Origin: Macrococcoides bohemicum
Lineage (GTDB): Bacteria; Bacillota; Bacilli; Staphylococcales; Staphylococcaceae
Direction: 5' to 3' (one strand)
Length of the DNA stretch: 64,000 nucleotides
NCBI RefSeq assembly: GCF_042658685.1
Contig: NZ_JBHSQY010000001.1
This document shows positions 44,196 through 51,846 of the stretch, piece after piece. The stretch's first letter is position 1, and the number at the start of each line of letters is the position of its first letter. The notes under the pieces were generated by a model. It searched no databases, was not told the origin of the DNA, and was given only the letters and a program-made list of their open reading frames with translations. Both the position numbers and the translations under genes were made by a program.

Positions 44196-45002
44196 ATGAA
44201 AGAAATTATAGCTAAATCATTTGAAATTAGTGATCCTATAGCAATAAACGATTACCTTTTACATAAAGGCTTGGTTCAAGGAAAGCTGATAAATGTCAGA
44301 TACAATGTTAAATGTGAGAAATGTGGTAGAAATTGTGATATTGCAGAATATGATGACCATATAGAGAAAATGTGTGACTGTAATATAAAAGCTAATGTAA
44401 GAACTAAATCATCTAAAAAAATCCATTACTACTGGAGGATAAGTAAGATACCTGAAAACTTAAAAAAATCTACTTTTGAAACATTCGAAAAAGATTTAAC
44501 CGATAGTATTAGGAATATGTATCAAGGCTTTAAATATTATGCTAACTCATTGGATAAAGATAAACCGAAAACATTATCAGTACTTGGATCAATGGGAACT
44601 GGTAAAACACATTTATCTATATCATGCGGAAAAGAATTAGTTAAAAGAGGTTTTAGCGTGTATTTTATATCTTTTCCAACGCTTATGAGAAATATCAGAG
44701 AAACAATGGATAAAGGAAATGATATGACTCAAACAGAGATATTTAAGACTATTGAAAAATGTGATGTCTTTATCCTAGATGACATCATGGTGACATCAGG
44801 AACACCTTACGAAATAAATACACTTGAAAATATTATCGAAGTCCGACAGGGAAGAGCAAATATATACACAAGTAATTTAAGTAATGATGACTTTAGCAAG
44901 AATAAGAATATGCAAAGAATAAAATCAAGGTTATTTGATAGAACTACAACATCAGTAATAAAAGTAGTTGGAGATGATTATAGAACATTACCAGCGTTTT
45001 AA
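44196..45002 (+). CDS. DnaC-like helicase loader ATPase
   Basis: 268 residues. A cysteine cluster (CEKCGRNCD ... MCDC) near 47-72 suggests a zinc-binding N terminus. The AAA+ core has Walker A LGSMGTGKTHLSI and Walker B CDVFILDDIM. It loads the host replicative helicase at the initiator-bound origin. Site aaggagg. Confidence 0.88.
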   Translation: MKEIIAKSFEISDPIAINDYLLHKGLVQGKLINVRYNVKCEKCGRNCDIAEYDDHIEKMCDCNIKANVRTKSSKKIHYYWRISKIPENLKKSTFETFEKDLTDSIRNMYQGFKYYANSLDKDKPKTLSVLGSMGTGKTHLSISCGKELVKRGFSVYFISFPTLMRNIRETMDKGNDMTQTEIFKTIEKCDVFILDDIMVTSGTPYEINTLENIIEVRQGRANIYTSNLSNDDFSKNKNMQRIKSRLFDRTTTSVIKVVGDDYRTLPAF

Positions 45003-45016
45003 GATAGGGGGGGAAT

Positions 45017-45304
45017 ATGAAAATATCCACACTTAGTAATGGGGACAAGAAAATAGATTTTAATAACGGTTTACTATTAACAAGAAAGCCTATTGATGTT
45101 AGTGAAAGTAAATTTATTGCTGGAGTAAGAAATTCAAAGTTAGAAATTCATAACTTACATGTAGGATTATTAAGTCATAGCTTTAAACACAAATTATATA
45201 TAACCTGGATAGCTTTAAAGTTTATATGGACGGATAAAGATATTAGGAAACGAATGTTATTCATAACAATGTTTAAACGTATTTACTCGATAATGAGCCG
45301 ATAG
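45017..45304 (+). CDS. Hypothetical protein
   Basis: 95 residues, basic, mixed composition, with an amphipathic/hydrophobic patch (HKLYITWIALKFIWTDKDIRKRMLFITMF). It starts 14 bp after the loader gene with a G-rich site (agggggg). No function is recognised. Confidence 0.6.
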   Translation: MKISTLSNGDKKIDFNNGLLLTRKPIDVSESKFIAGVRNSKLEIHNLHVGLLSHSFKHKLYITWIALKFIWTDKDIRKRMLFITMFKRIYSIMSR

Positions 45305-45519
45305 ATAGAAAGATGATAAATAATACCATTTATCGTTATCGACTCTCTATGAGCATTTAAATAAAAAATTAGAATAACACATTTTTGGGTTATCCTAACT
45401 TAATTCTAGAAAACGGAGATTTCCGTTCTCTGATTGTTGGAAGCATTTATTAATTTCAGAATCACGATAATTATTACAACAGTAGAATAAGTAAAAAATA
45501 AAACAATGGAGTGAAAAGA

Positions 45520-45669
45520 ATGTGTTTTCTACTAGCCGGGACAATGTTGATAATATCGTCATTTGTTATAGGTATTACATTAGGTAGGAATGGACATGGG
45601 GATATTTATGAAACTGGTAAACTGGATCCGAAAAGAGAACCAAAGCCACCAGATAAAACATTTAAGTAA
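45520..45669 (+). CDS. Micro-protein: one membrane helix plus PPDKTFK tail
   Basis: 49 residues from the ATG at 45520, 8 nt after ggagtg. An N-terminal membrane helix (LLAGTMLIISSFVIGITLG) is followed by a charged tail ending KREPKPPDKTFK. The next micro-gene has the same layout and a matching tail motif, which supports both as real genes. Confidence 0.6.
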   Translation: MCFLLAGTMLIISSFVIGITLGRNGHGDIYETGKLDPKREPKPPDKTFK

Positions 45670-45705
45670 TTAATCAGAAGTAAGAAAGGAATAAAGAGAA
45701 TTAAC

Positions 45706-45867
45706 ATGATAAATCTATCAATTAACCTAGTAATAATCACTATAATCTTATTTATATTATTTTTTAAAAACAGTAGTAAAAGTAGTATCGGAGTAACAAA
45801 GCCGAAGAGGACACCACCACCAGACCGAACATTTAAGCTACCAACTAGAGATGAAGAAGAATTTTAA
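45706..45867 (+). CDS. Micro-protein: one membrane helix plus PPDRTFK motif
   Basis: 53 residues from the ATG at 45706, with site aaagga about 15 nt upstream, so spacing is loose. Membrane helix LSINLVIITIILFILFF is followed by KPKRTPPPDRTFKLP and an acidic end. The shared PPD[KR]TFK motif pairs it with the preceding micro-gene. Confidence 0.55.
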   Translation: MINLSINLVIITIILFILFFKNSSKSSIGVTKPKRTPPPDRTFKLPTRDEEEF

Positions 45868-45905
45868 AAAATATATGAAGATGAAGAATAACAATATAAA
45901 TTCTA

Positions 45906-45939
45906 ACAAGTGTACAAGCGTAGTAATAACTACACTTGT
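45906..45939. repeat. 9-bp inverted repeat
   Basis: acaagtgta / tacacttgt with a 16-bp gap, in the intergenic stretch before the 46130 gene. No T run follows. Confidence 0.4.
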
Positions 45940-46129
45940 CAAGCTGTAAAAGTAAATTAGTTAGGAATATCTACTAAAATTAAATAGAGTAGCTGTACTA
46001 AGTAATCTTTAGTGCAGATCAAAGATATAAAACAAGAAGTAAAAATTAAATACATGCCATATAATATTTCATTTTAGAAAGCGGAATTAAAATATAATTG
46101 CTTCAGAAATAAGAGAGGAGTAAGGAAGC

Positions 46130-46378
46130 ATGAGAAAGGTAGATAGAAAGGAATACATGAAAGAGTATAGAAAGCGTATTGCCGAACGTATGAAAGAGTT
46201 AAATCGTAATAACTACCTTAAACGTAAAGAGAAAAGTAATAGTATACAGCAAGATGATACTGTTTTAATGTATATACAAAATTTGAAACAAGAAAGACTA
46301 TTAAATATGTCTATCCAGCGTAAGAGACGTAAGAAGCGGTTACAAGATTTAATTAATAGTGAGCTATTACATTCATAG
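46130..46378 (+). CDS. Small, very basic protein
   Basis: 82 residues. Lys/Arg-rich at both ends (KEYMKEYRKRIAERMKE; SIQRKRRKKRLQDL). It starts after gagaggagtaaggaagc. Charge and length suggest a nucleic-acid-binding phage regulator; the function is not recognised. Confidence 0.6.
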   Translation: MRKVDRKEYMKEYRKRIAERMKELNRNNYLKRKEKSNSIQQDDTVLMYIQNLKQERLLNMSIQRKRRKKRLQDLINSELLHS

Positions 46379-46920
46379 TGGTGACCTAGCGTTTTACGAG
46401 GGCATCTAAGAATGAAGATAAAATATTAATAATTCATTTTAATGTATTGAGGGGGTAGCGATTCACGACCCCCTTTATTCTAAAGATTTAGAGAAGGAAC
46501 TTTGAAAAACAAAAATAAAAAAGCTCCAATAAATGATATATGCAATGTTATAAGCGAGGGGTAACAAAGCATACATATTTATAAGAGCAACAGACAAAGT
46601 GTGTAGATAAATATAATACTAATATAACATGCAATCATGTTTCTGAAAATATTGTAAAGCGGTGGTGATGATATAAGAATAAAATCGCAATATGTGTAAC
46701 AGCTGTATATTTAACCTGGTTGAAACGGCTAATAGTATAATTAGATTATGTAAACTCTTGTTTAAGAATAACCGTTCTTTATTAAAAAATATAAGGATGA
46801 TAGTCCGATCTAATAATGATGTTTAATAATTGTAAATAATACAATTTTTGATTAAATACTGTTATTTATGGTGACAGAGGTAATAACAAACATCCTATAA
46901 AAAGCGGATGGAGGTAATAG
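46379..46920. other. 542-bp region without a supported gene
   Basis: It contains a terminator-like hairpin at 46451-46478 and otherwise AT-rich DNA. A short open stretch at 46678-46740 (coding KNKIAICVTAVYLTWLKRLIV) lacks a start codon. Promoter elements for the late regulator may lie here, but none is clear. Confidence 0.5.
46451..46478 (+). terminator. Terminator-like hairpin
   Basis: gggggt / accccc with an 11-nt loop followed by tttatt. Confidence 0.55.
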
Positions 46921-47361
46921 ATGTTAAATGCAACAATGATAAAACACATTGATATTAAAAGCACTATAAAAAATGTTAATGCTTTATTAAAGAGATATAA
47001 CTTTCTAATAAGGGTATTACCTGAAAGAACTATGCCAAAAATCACTCAATCATATAATTCTATGCCTACTTCTACAGTAAGAAGTTTAAATGCTATTGAA
47101 AGATCAGCATACGAAAACCTTAAACGTGAGAAACTTATAGAAGAAAGAAATCAACTAAAGGAATTACTTTTTGAGATAGTAGAACAGTTAAACGAAGATG
47201 AAAAATATATTATCATTAATAAATTTCTATCTGATAATGAAACAAGTGATTATGATATTTATTATGATTTATGTATCGGAAGAACAAAATATTACAAAAT
47301 AAAAAAAGAAGCATTATTAAAATTGGCTTTGTTGTTAGGATTAGAAATATATAAAGAATAA
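46921..47361 (+). CDS. ArpU/RinA-like phage late transcription regulator
   Basis: 146 residues. The layout, with a YNSMPTSTVRSLNAIERSAYENL segment and a C-terminal sigma-factor-like helix-turn-helix (ISDYDIYYDLCIGRTKYYKIKKEALLKLA-type), matches ArpU/RinA regulators that switch on packaging and morphogenesis genes in prophages. Here no such genes follow, only a small gene and a coiled-coil gene, so its target may be in those or in the helper. Site ggaggtaat. Confidence 0.72.
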   Translation: MLNATMIKHIDIKSTIKNVNALLKRYNFLIRVLPERTMPKITQSYNSMPTSTVRSLNAIERSAYENLKREKLIEERNQLKELLFEIVEQLNEDEKYIIINKFLSDNETSDYDIYYDLCIGRTKYYKIKKEALLKLALLLGLEIYKE

Positions 47362-47411
47362 CTTATTTCTGCTTAGTATAGAGAAATAATTAAAGAAAGG
47401 AGATTTGTTAA

Positions 47412-47621
47412 ATGAGGAAAATGTACAGAAATCAATATTTGGGTGAAATATCAAATGTTGGCCTTAATCTTCCAGGAATATTTAAAGTAAACTCTTTACA
47501 AAATAATATTTTGTTAAAGAAAAATGCACATATTAATTCTTTTAATAACTCTATTCAGAAAAAAGCTTACAAAAAACATATTGAGAATATTAGGAAATTA
47601 GATATAAGTCACAAAAAATAA
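47412..47621 (+). CDS. Small basic hypothetical protein
   Basis: 69 residues, rich in Asn and Lys, preceded by aaaggagatttgtta. It lies between the late regulator and the coiled-coil gene, in the same direction. No recognisable domain. Confidence 0.55.
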   Translation: MRKMYRNQYLGEISNVGLNLPGIFKVNSLQNNILLKKNAHINSFNNSIQKKAYKKHIENIRKLDISHKK

Positions 47622-47658
47622 TATTTTAATCTAATATAAATAAAAGGAGATGGAATAA

Positions 47659-48318
47659 ATGCCATTATTGAAAAAAGAAAGTTTAGAGAATCAAGTACAA
47701 GAAACAGAAGTGAAAATTGACGGTTTAGAGGACAATTTACCTAAATTATTGAAACCAATTAAAGAAAAGAAAGAAAGATCATACGCTCTATTAAGTAATC
47801 GTACAAATTTAGTAAGAGCAATTGAAGAATTAAAAAATAAAATCAGTATTACAAACAAAGAAAAAAATCTGTTAGAAGTTTTAAAAATGCAAGAATTAAT
47901 AAATACGCACGAAAAAGAAATTCTAAAAATCGAGGATGAATTAATAAAGCCTGAGAATAATGTGAGTGAGAAAGAAGTTAAAAATTTTAGAGTGATGTTT
48001 AGTAAGGAATATAAATTAATTGATCAGGAACATAATAAAATTTTAGAAGAAATTGATGAAAAACTTAAAGAAGTATATGAATTATTTAATAAAAAAGCTG
48101 TTATTGAAAGAATGGGAGCAAGAAGAAATAACAGAATGAGATATGTTAAAGAAGTTAGTGAAGTATCTCTTAATACTACAACATTGGACTTAACAAGATC
48201 AGATGTGTTTATTTATAAAGATAAGAATGACCAATACTATATAAATCATTTTAAAGAAAATATAGAAAAAGAATCACGTAAAGTGTTCAGAGAATACTAT
48301 GATAAAAATCTCTTTTAA
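47659..48318 (+). CDS. Coiled-coil hypothetical protein in the late position
   Basis: 219 residues. Residues ~1-150 are almost continuous helix with heptad-like spacing and many Lys/Glu (QVQETEVKIDGLEDNLPKLL; LIDQEHNKILEEIDEKLKEV). A more globular tail follows (TTTLDLTRSDVFIYKDKNDQYYINHF). It follows the ArpU/RinA-like regulator, the place where satellites carry capsid-redirecting or packaging genes; a scaffold-like role is possible but unproven. Site aaaggagatgg. Confidence 0.65.
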   Translation: MPLLKKESLENQVQETEVKIDGLEDNLPKLLKPIKEKKERSYALLSNRTNLVRAIEELKNKISITNKEKNLLEVLKMQELINTHEKEILKIEDELIKPENNVSEKEVKNFRVMFSKEYKLIDQEHNKILEEIDEKLKEVYELFNKKAVIERMGARRNNRMRYVKEVSEVSLNTTTLDLTRSDVFIYKDKNDQYYINHFKENIEKESRKVFREYYDKNLF

Positions 48319-48357
48319 TAAAGAATTTTAAAATTTCGTTAAATTATAGATATAATT

Positions 48358-48386
48358 CAGGTTCCCAAAATCTTGGGGCCTGTTTT
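48358..48386 (+). terminator. Terminator of the late genes
   Basis: Nested stems cagg/cctg and cccaa/ttggg around aatc, followed by ttttctt. Confidence 0.6.
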
Positions 48387-48504
48387 CTTATGTAAAATAA
48401 AATATATGAAGCGGTAGCATAATTATTAATGTTTGTAGTTAACTAAAAATAATATATCTCGTATCAATGTTATAAGTATTAGAATCATATAACATAAGGC
48501 GATG

Positions 48505-49439
48505 GTATATGTATGAGTACCAGGCACACATAGGGCAGTAGTATATGTATGGGTACTGGGTACACATAGGGCAGTAGTATACATAGCAGTACCAGGTACA
48601 CATAGGGCAGTAGTATATGTATGAGTACTGGGTACACATAGGGCAGTAGCATATGTATGAGTACTGGGTACACATAGGGCAGTAGTATACATAGCAGTAC
48701 CAGGTACACATAGGGCAGTAGTATATGTATGGGTACTGGGTACACATAGGGCAGTAGTATACATAGCAGTACCAGGTACACATAGGGCAGTAGTATATGT
48801 ATGGGTACTGGGTACACATAGGGCAGTAGTATATGTATGGGTACTGGGTACACATAGGGCAGTAGTATACATAGCAGTACCAGGTACACATAGGGCAGTA
48901 GTATATGTATGAGTACTGGGTACACATAGGACAGTAGCACATGTATGGGTACTAGGCACACAAAGGGCAGTAGTATACATAGCAGTACCAGGTACACATA
49001 GGGCAGTAGTATATGTATGAGTACTGGGTACACATAGGGCAGTGGTATACATAGCAGTACCAGGTACACATAGGGCAGTGGTATACATAGCAGTACCAGG
49101 TACACATAGGGCAGTAGTATATGTATGAGTACTGGGTACACATAGGGCAGTAGTATATGTATGAGTACTGGGTACACATGGGCAGTAGTATATGTATGGG
49201 TACTAGGCACACAAAGGGCAGTGGTATACATAGCAGTACCAGGTACACATAGGGCAGTGGTATACATAGCAGTACCAGGTACACATAGGGCAGTAGTATA
49301 TGTATGAGTACTGGGTACACATAGGACAGTAGTATATGTATGGGTACTAGGCACACATAGGACAGTAGCACATGTATGGGTACTAGGCACACATAGGGCA
49401 GTAGTACATGTGTAGGTACTAGGTACACAAAGGGCAGTG
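48505..49439. repeat. Tandem array of 26 units of 36 bp, two interspersed subtypes
   Basis: All units are 36 bp except one of 35 bp (49153-49187). Subtype A begins gtatatgtatgRgtactggg; subtype B begins gtatacatagcagtaccagg; both end tacacatagggcagta. B units start at 48577, 48685, 48757, 48865, 48973, 49045, 49081, 49224 and 49260; the other 17 are A-like. Both contain GTAC-N3-GTAC, and B has GTACC-A-GGTAC. Units degenerate at the right end. Plus-strand units have stops in all three frames; minus-strand units are open in all three, a by-product of the 36-bp period. There are no spacers, so it is not CRISPR. Confidence 0.95.
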
Positions 49440-50033
49440 GTATATATATCAATAACATATACACATTATTTCGACTATAACTATCAGTTCGAGTAAGGCA
49501 ATGATATATTTTAGAAGTATAAGTAAACTAAGGTTAAAAAAGATAAATAGATTTGATCCTTCAGGCACTATTCAAATATTAGAGTCATCACTTTAGAAAA
49601 GTTATAAGTTTAATCGATTATGAATAAAATAAAATTAACAAATAAATTTTTCATATAAAGCTTTATGCTAATCATACCCCCCACCTTAAATCTCTGAAAA
49701 AACTTCACAAAACAACGGCGCCCCAGTTAACTTTATACAAAATTCGCTCAAAAAAGTTTCATTATAATTTGATATGGCCCATTTTAGTTAATAATCATAC
49801 TCAATAGATTTTATAATGTTGAAAAATACGGTATTTAAACATAAATTTATTTTAATAACTGCGAATCAATAAAAGATACCATGATCGCTTTTTAAATGAT
49901 AATAGATATCTCATATTTTAAATTAATGATAGTTAATCTTATATTTAACAATCTAGATAAGTTTATTGTATTAGGGTATATATTAGTGTAGTATTATATA
50001 GAATTACCTAATAAGTAATATGGTTGTGATGAG
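49440..50033. other. 594-bp non-coding region with a cos-like patch
   Basis: AT-rich DNA without a supported gene. The exception is the GC-rich patch at 49675-49727. The HigB promoter must lie near its right end; attagg (49973-49978) and cctaat (50007-50012) form a possible autoregulatory palindrome. Confidence 0.5.
49675..49727. other. Candidate cos packaging site
   Basis: cccccc (49677-49682) is followed after about 35 bp by aacggcgcccc (49714-49724), in otherwise very AT-rich DNA. GC-rich clusters bracketing an AT-rich stretch with ctctgaaaaaac resemble cos regions of Gram-positive cos phages as I recall them. This is pattern recognition, not a confirmed match. Confidence 0.35.
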
Positions 50034-50381
50034 ATGGAAGTTCTATTCGACAAAACAGCAACACAAAAGATATGTACAGACTCTAAAAAAGCTAAGAAGA
50101 AACTTGGAGACAAACCGGCGATTGGATTGATGAAAGCGCTGAATTTCATTGAATCGGCTTCTTCATTTGAATCTATTATGAACTACGGTCCATTTCACTA
50201 CCATAGGCTTCAAGGTAAACTCAGTGAGACATGTAGCCTTGATTTCGAGGGACGTAAATCAAAATGGAGGCTTTATGTAAGGCCAGTGGATAGAGATGGT
50301 AATAGTCTTCTTAATGAGTTAGATGCTAAAAAGACGGAGATTGTACATATACTAATAATAGAGGTGATAGATCATGGTTGA
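50034..50381 (+). CDS. HigB/RelE-superfamily toxin
   Basis: 115 residues. The HigB-type fold is suggested by the pairing with a HigA-like gene and by segments FHYHRLQGKLSETCSLDFEGRKSKWRLYVRP, with basic residues expected for mRNA cleavage on the ribosome, and IVHILIIEVIDHG. It overlaps the antitoxin start by 8 bp. Cargo at the right end of the element, probably for maintenance or defence. Confidence 0.75.
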   Translation: MEVLFDKTATQKICTDSKKAKKKLGDKPAIGLMKALNFIESASSFESIMNYGPFHYHRLQGKLSETCSLDFEGRKSKWRLYVRPVDRDGNSLLNELDAKKTEIVHILIIEVIDHG

Positions 50382-51456
50382 TAAATTAGTATTAGAATAT
50401 AATGACCAAATGGCTTTTCATCCAGGAGTATATATACAAGATAGTCTTGATGATTTAGATATGACTCAAAGAGAGTTAGCAACCCGTTTAGATACTAGTG
50501 CCAAAAATGTAAGTGAAATTGTTAATGGCCTTAAGTCTGTCAATCCTAAGATGGCGCTTAATTTATCTAAGGTATTTAAAGTTGATTCACAGACTTGGTT
50601 AAATCTACAAGCCAAATACGATGCTCTAAAGATGGAAATAGAACAAAATGAGCATATAAAGGAACAAATACCACTTCTTAGTCATATCGATTATACCAAA
50701 CTAGTTAAGCTAGGTATTGTAGCTAAACATAGGAAAGGTGAAGACAAAATAAAAGAACTGTGTAAAATTTTTAAAATAGCTAGTCTAGATGTATTAAAAG
50801 AACGAGAAATAGCAATTAATTTCAGAGCTACGGAACTTGAAAAGGAAAGCCATGTAATAAACACTAATTTGTGGATTGAAATGGTAACGTTAAAGGCATC
50901 TAAGGAGTTGCCTTTAGAATTTAATAAAGAAATTCTTGAAAACTCGATTAGTTATTTAAGGAGCCTAACCAATGAGGAACCAGCGTTATTTATACCCGAA
51001 ATCACTAGAACACTAAGAGAAGCGGGAATACATTTTATACTTATGCCTAGTTTGAAAAATGCTAAACCTAAAGGCATGGTTATGTGGAGAGATGGTAAAA
51101 TAACATTAGCGATGAGTAATAAAGGTAAATACGCTGATATGTTTTGGTTTACTTTCTTTCATGAGATTGGTCATATTCTAATGCATCCAACTAAAAACTT
51201 TATAGAGTTGGATGGCAAAAGTGTAAGAGAAAAAGAAGCAGATACTTTTGCTAGAAATACATTGATACCTGATGTGGAATATAATGATTTTACTACAGGC
51301 GGTGATTTCAGTTTTACTTCTATCAATGCTTTTGCGGAGAGTATGGGGATAAATCCTACTATAGTAATTGGGAGACTTCAAAATGATAATATAATTCCTT
51401 ATTATCATTTTACAGATAAGAAAGCTAAATATACATGGGCATTTGAAAAAGACTGA
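50374..51456 (+). CDS. HigA-like antitoxin with ImmA/IrrE metalloprotease domain
   Basis: 360 residues. N-terminal HigA-type helix-turn-helix (~25-75: DMTQRELATRLDTSAKNVSEIVNGL). A helical middle follows. The C-terminal zinc-protease domain has HEIGHILMHP (HExxH) near residue 265 and the downstream ligand-like EKEADTFARNTLIP. Such fusions occur as antitoxins and as phage-response regulators of the ImmA/IrrE class. It overlaps the toxin gene, a coupled pair, and has its own terminator. Confidence 0.85.
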   Translation: MVDKLVLEYNDQMAFHPGVYIQDSLDDLDMTQRELATRLDTSAKNVSEIVNGLKSVNPKMALNLSKVFKVDSQTWLNLQAKYDALKMEIEQNEHIKEQIPLLSHIDYTKLVKLGIVAKHRKGEDKIKELCKIFKIASLDVLKEREIAINFRATELEKESHVINTNLWIEMVTLKASKELPLEFNKEILENSISYLRSLTNEEPALFIPEITRTLREAGIHFILMPSLKNAKPKGMVMWRDGKITLAMSNKGKYADMFWFTFFHEIGHILMHPTKNFIELDGKSVREKEADTFARNTLIPDVEYNDFTTGGDFSFTSINAFAESMGINPTIVIGRLQNDNIIPYYHFTDKKAKYTWAFEKD

Positions 51457-51487
51457 GATGGCTAAAATCCATCTCAGTCTTTTTTAA
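51451..51487 (+). terminator. Terminator of the HigBA operon
   Basis: gactgagatgg / ccatctcagtc, perfect 11 bp with a 7-nt loop, then T6; it overlaps the stop codon. Confidence 0.88.
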
Positions 51488-51559
51488 TATTTAATACATT
51501 ACAGAAAGAGAATATATTTAGTTTATGTTAGATTACCAGTATCTTTATTAATATTAGTG

Positions 51560-51580
51560 AAAAAGGGCAGAAAAAGGGCA
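51560..51580. repeat. Right arm-type direct repeat
   Basis: Identical 21 bp to 36252-36272, same orientation, 114 bp inside attR. Confidence 0.7.
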
Positions 51581-51694
51581 GATAATTAATAATATGAGAA
51601 ATTGCATGAAACAAAAATAAAAATTAAAGGTCTGTAAACACCGTAAAATCAACGTTTTTTATTTCTGTGAAATTCCTGGCGAACTACCATTTCG

Positions 51695-51722
51695 AGTAAC
51701 AGCTGCTTGGGTGTACTAATTA
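51695..51722. repeat. attR core
   Basis: Matches attL over 28 bp with one difference at 51705. It retains codons for VTAAWVY plus stop, a scar of the original ndk end. Confidence 0.88.
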
Positions 51723-51729
51723 ATAAATT

Positions 51730-51762
51730 GACAGTTACCTATATAGGTAACTGTCTTTTTTT
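51730..51762 (+). terminator. Original ndk terminator, now displaced
   Basis: gacagttaccta / taggtaactgtc followed by T7. It lies just outside attR and would have ended ndk before integration. Confidence 0.8.
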
Positions 51763-51846
51763 ATTTGGATTTAAATATAATACATTGGAGAAACAAGCAT
51801 ATATTTGATAAGATTTAGTAATGATAAATATTAAGGAGCGATTATT

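Larger units (their letters stand above)
36149..51722. mobile_element. Integrated phage satellite (PICI/SaPI-like) in the 3' end of ndk
   Basis: It is bounded by 28-bp direct repeats (27 of 28 identical) and is 15.6 kb long. From the left: cargo, minus-strand integrase and repressor; then rightward Cro, early genes, DnaD-like initiator, DnaC-like loader, small genes, ArpU/RinA-like regulator, coiled-coil protein, 36-bp tandem array, cos-like patch and HigBA. No large terminase, portal, capsid, tail, holin or lysin gene is present. That absence, with the size, argues for a satellite rather than an intact prophage; a deleted prophage is the alternative. A candidate ori within the initiator gene implies autonomous replication after induction. 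Confidence 0.85.
51488..51846. other. Right element end and junction to the aro operon
   Basis: No gene. It holds the right arm repeat, attR, the displaced ndk terminator and the aroC leader. A frame running into attR (ends PFRVTAAWVY) has no start codon and no similarity to ndk upstream of the core. Confidence 0.7.

Noticed and set aside
46678..46740. Possible RinB-like small activator (KNKIAICVTAVYLTWLKRLIV).
   Set aside because: No ATG, GTG or TTG start in frame after the preceding stops; at most a decayed gene.
48505..49439. CRISPR array, suggested by the 36-bp period.
   Set aside because: Units are contiguous without unique spacers, and no cas gene is present.
48426..49464. Four long minus-strand open frames (up to 301 codons) with 12-residue repeats such as TALCVPSTHTYT.
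   Set aside because: All three minus frames are open because the unit is 36 bp and lacks minus-strand stops. None has a ribosome-binding site, and the 35-bp unit at 49153-49187 shifts every frame. Better explained as non-coding repeat DNA.
51607..51719. Second, truncated ndk copy at the right junction.
   Set aside because: Only the 28-bp att core matches ndk; upstream codons do not resemble ndk and no start codon exists.
36149..51722. Integrative conjugative element or intact prophage.
   Set aside because: No relaxase, coupling or secretion genes; no capsid, tail, large terminase or lysis genes.
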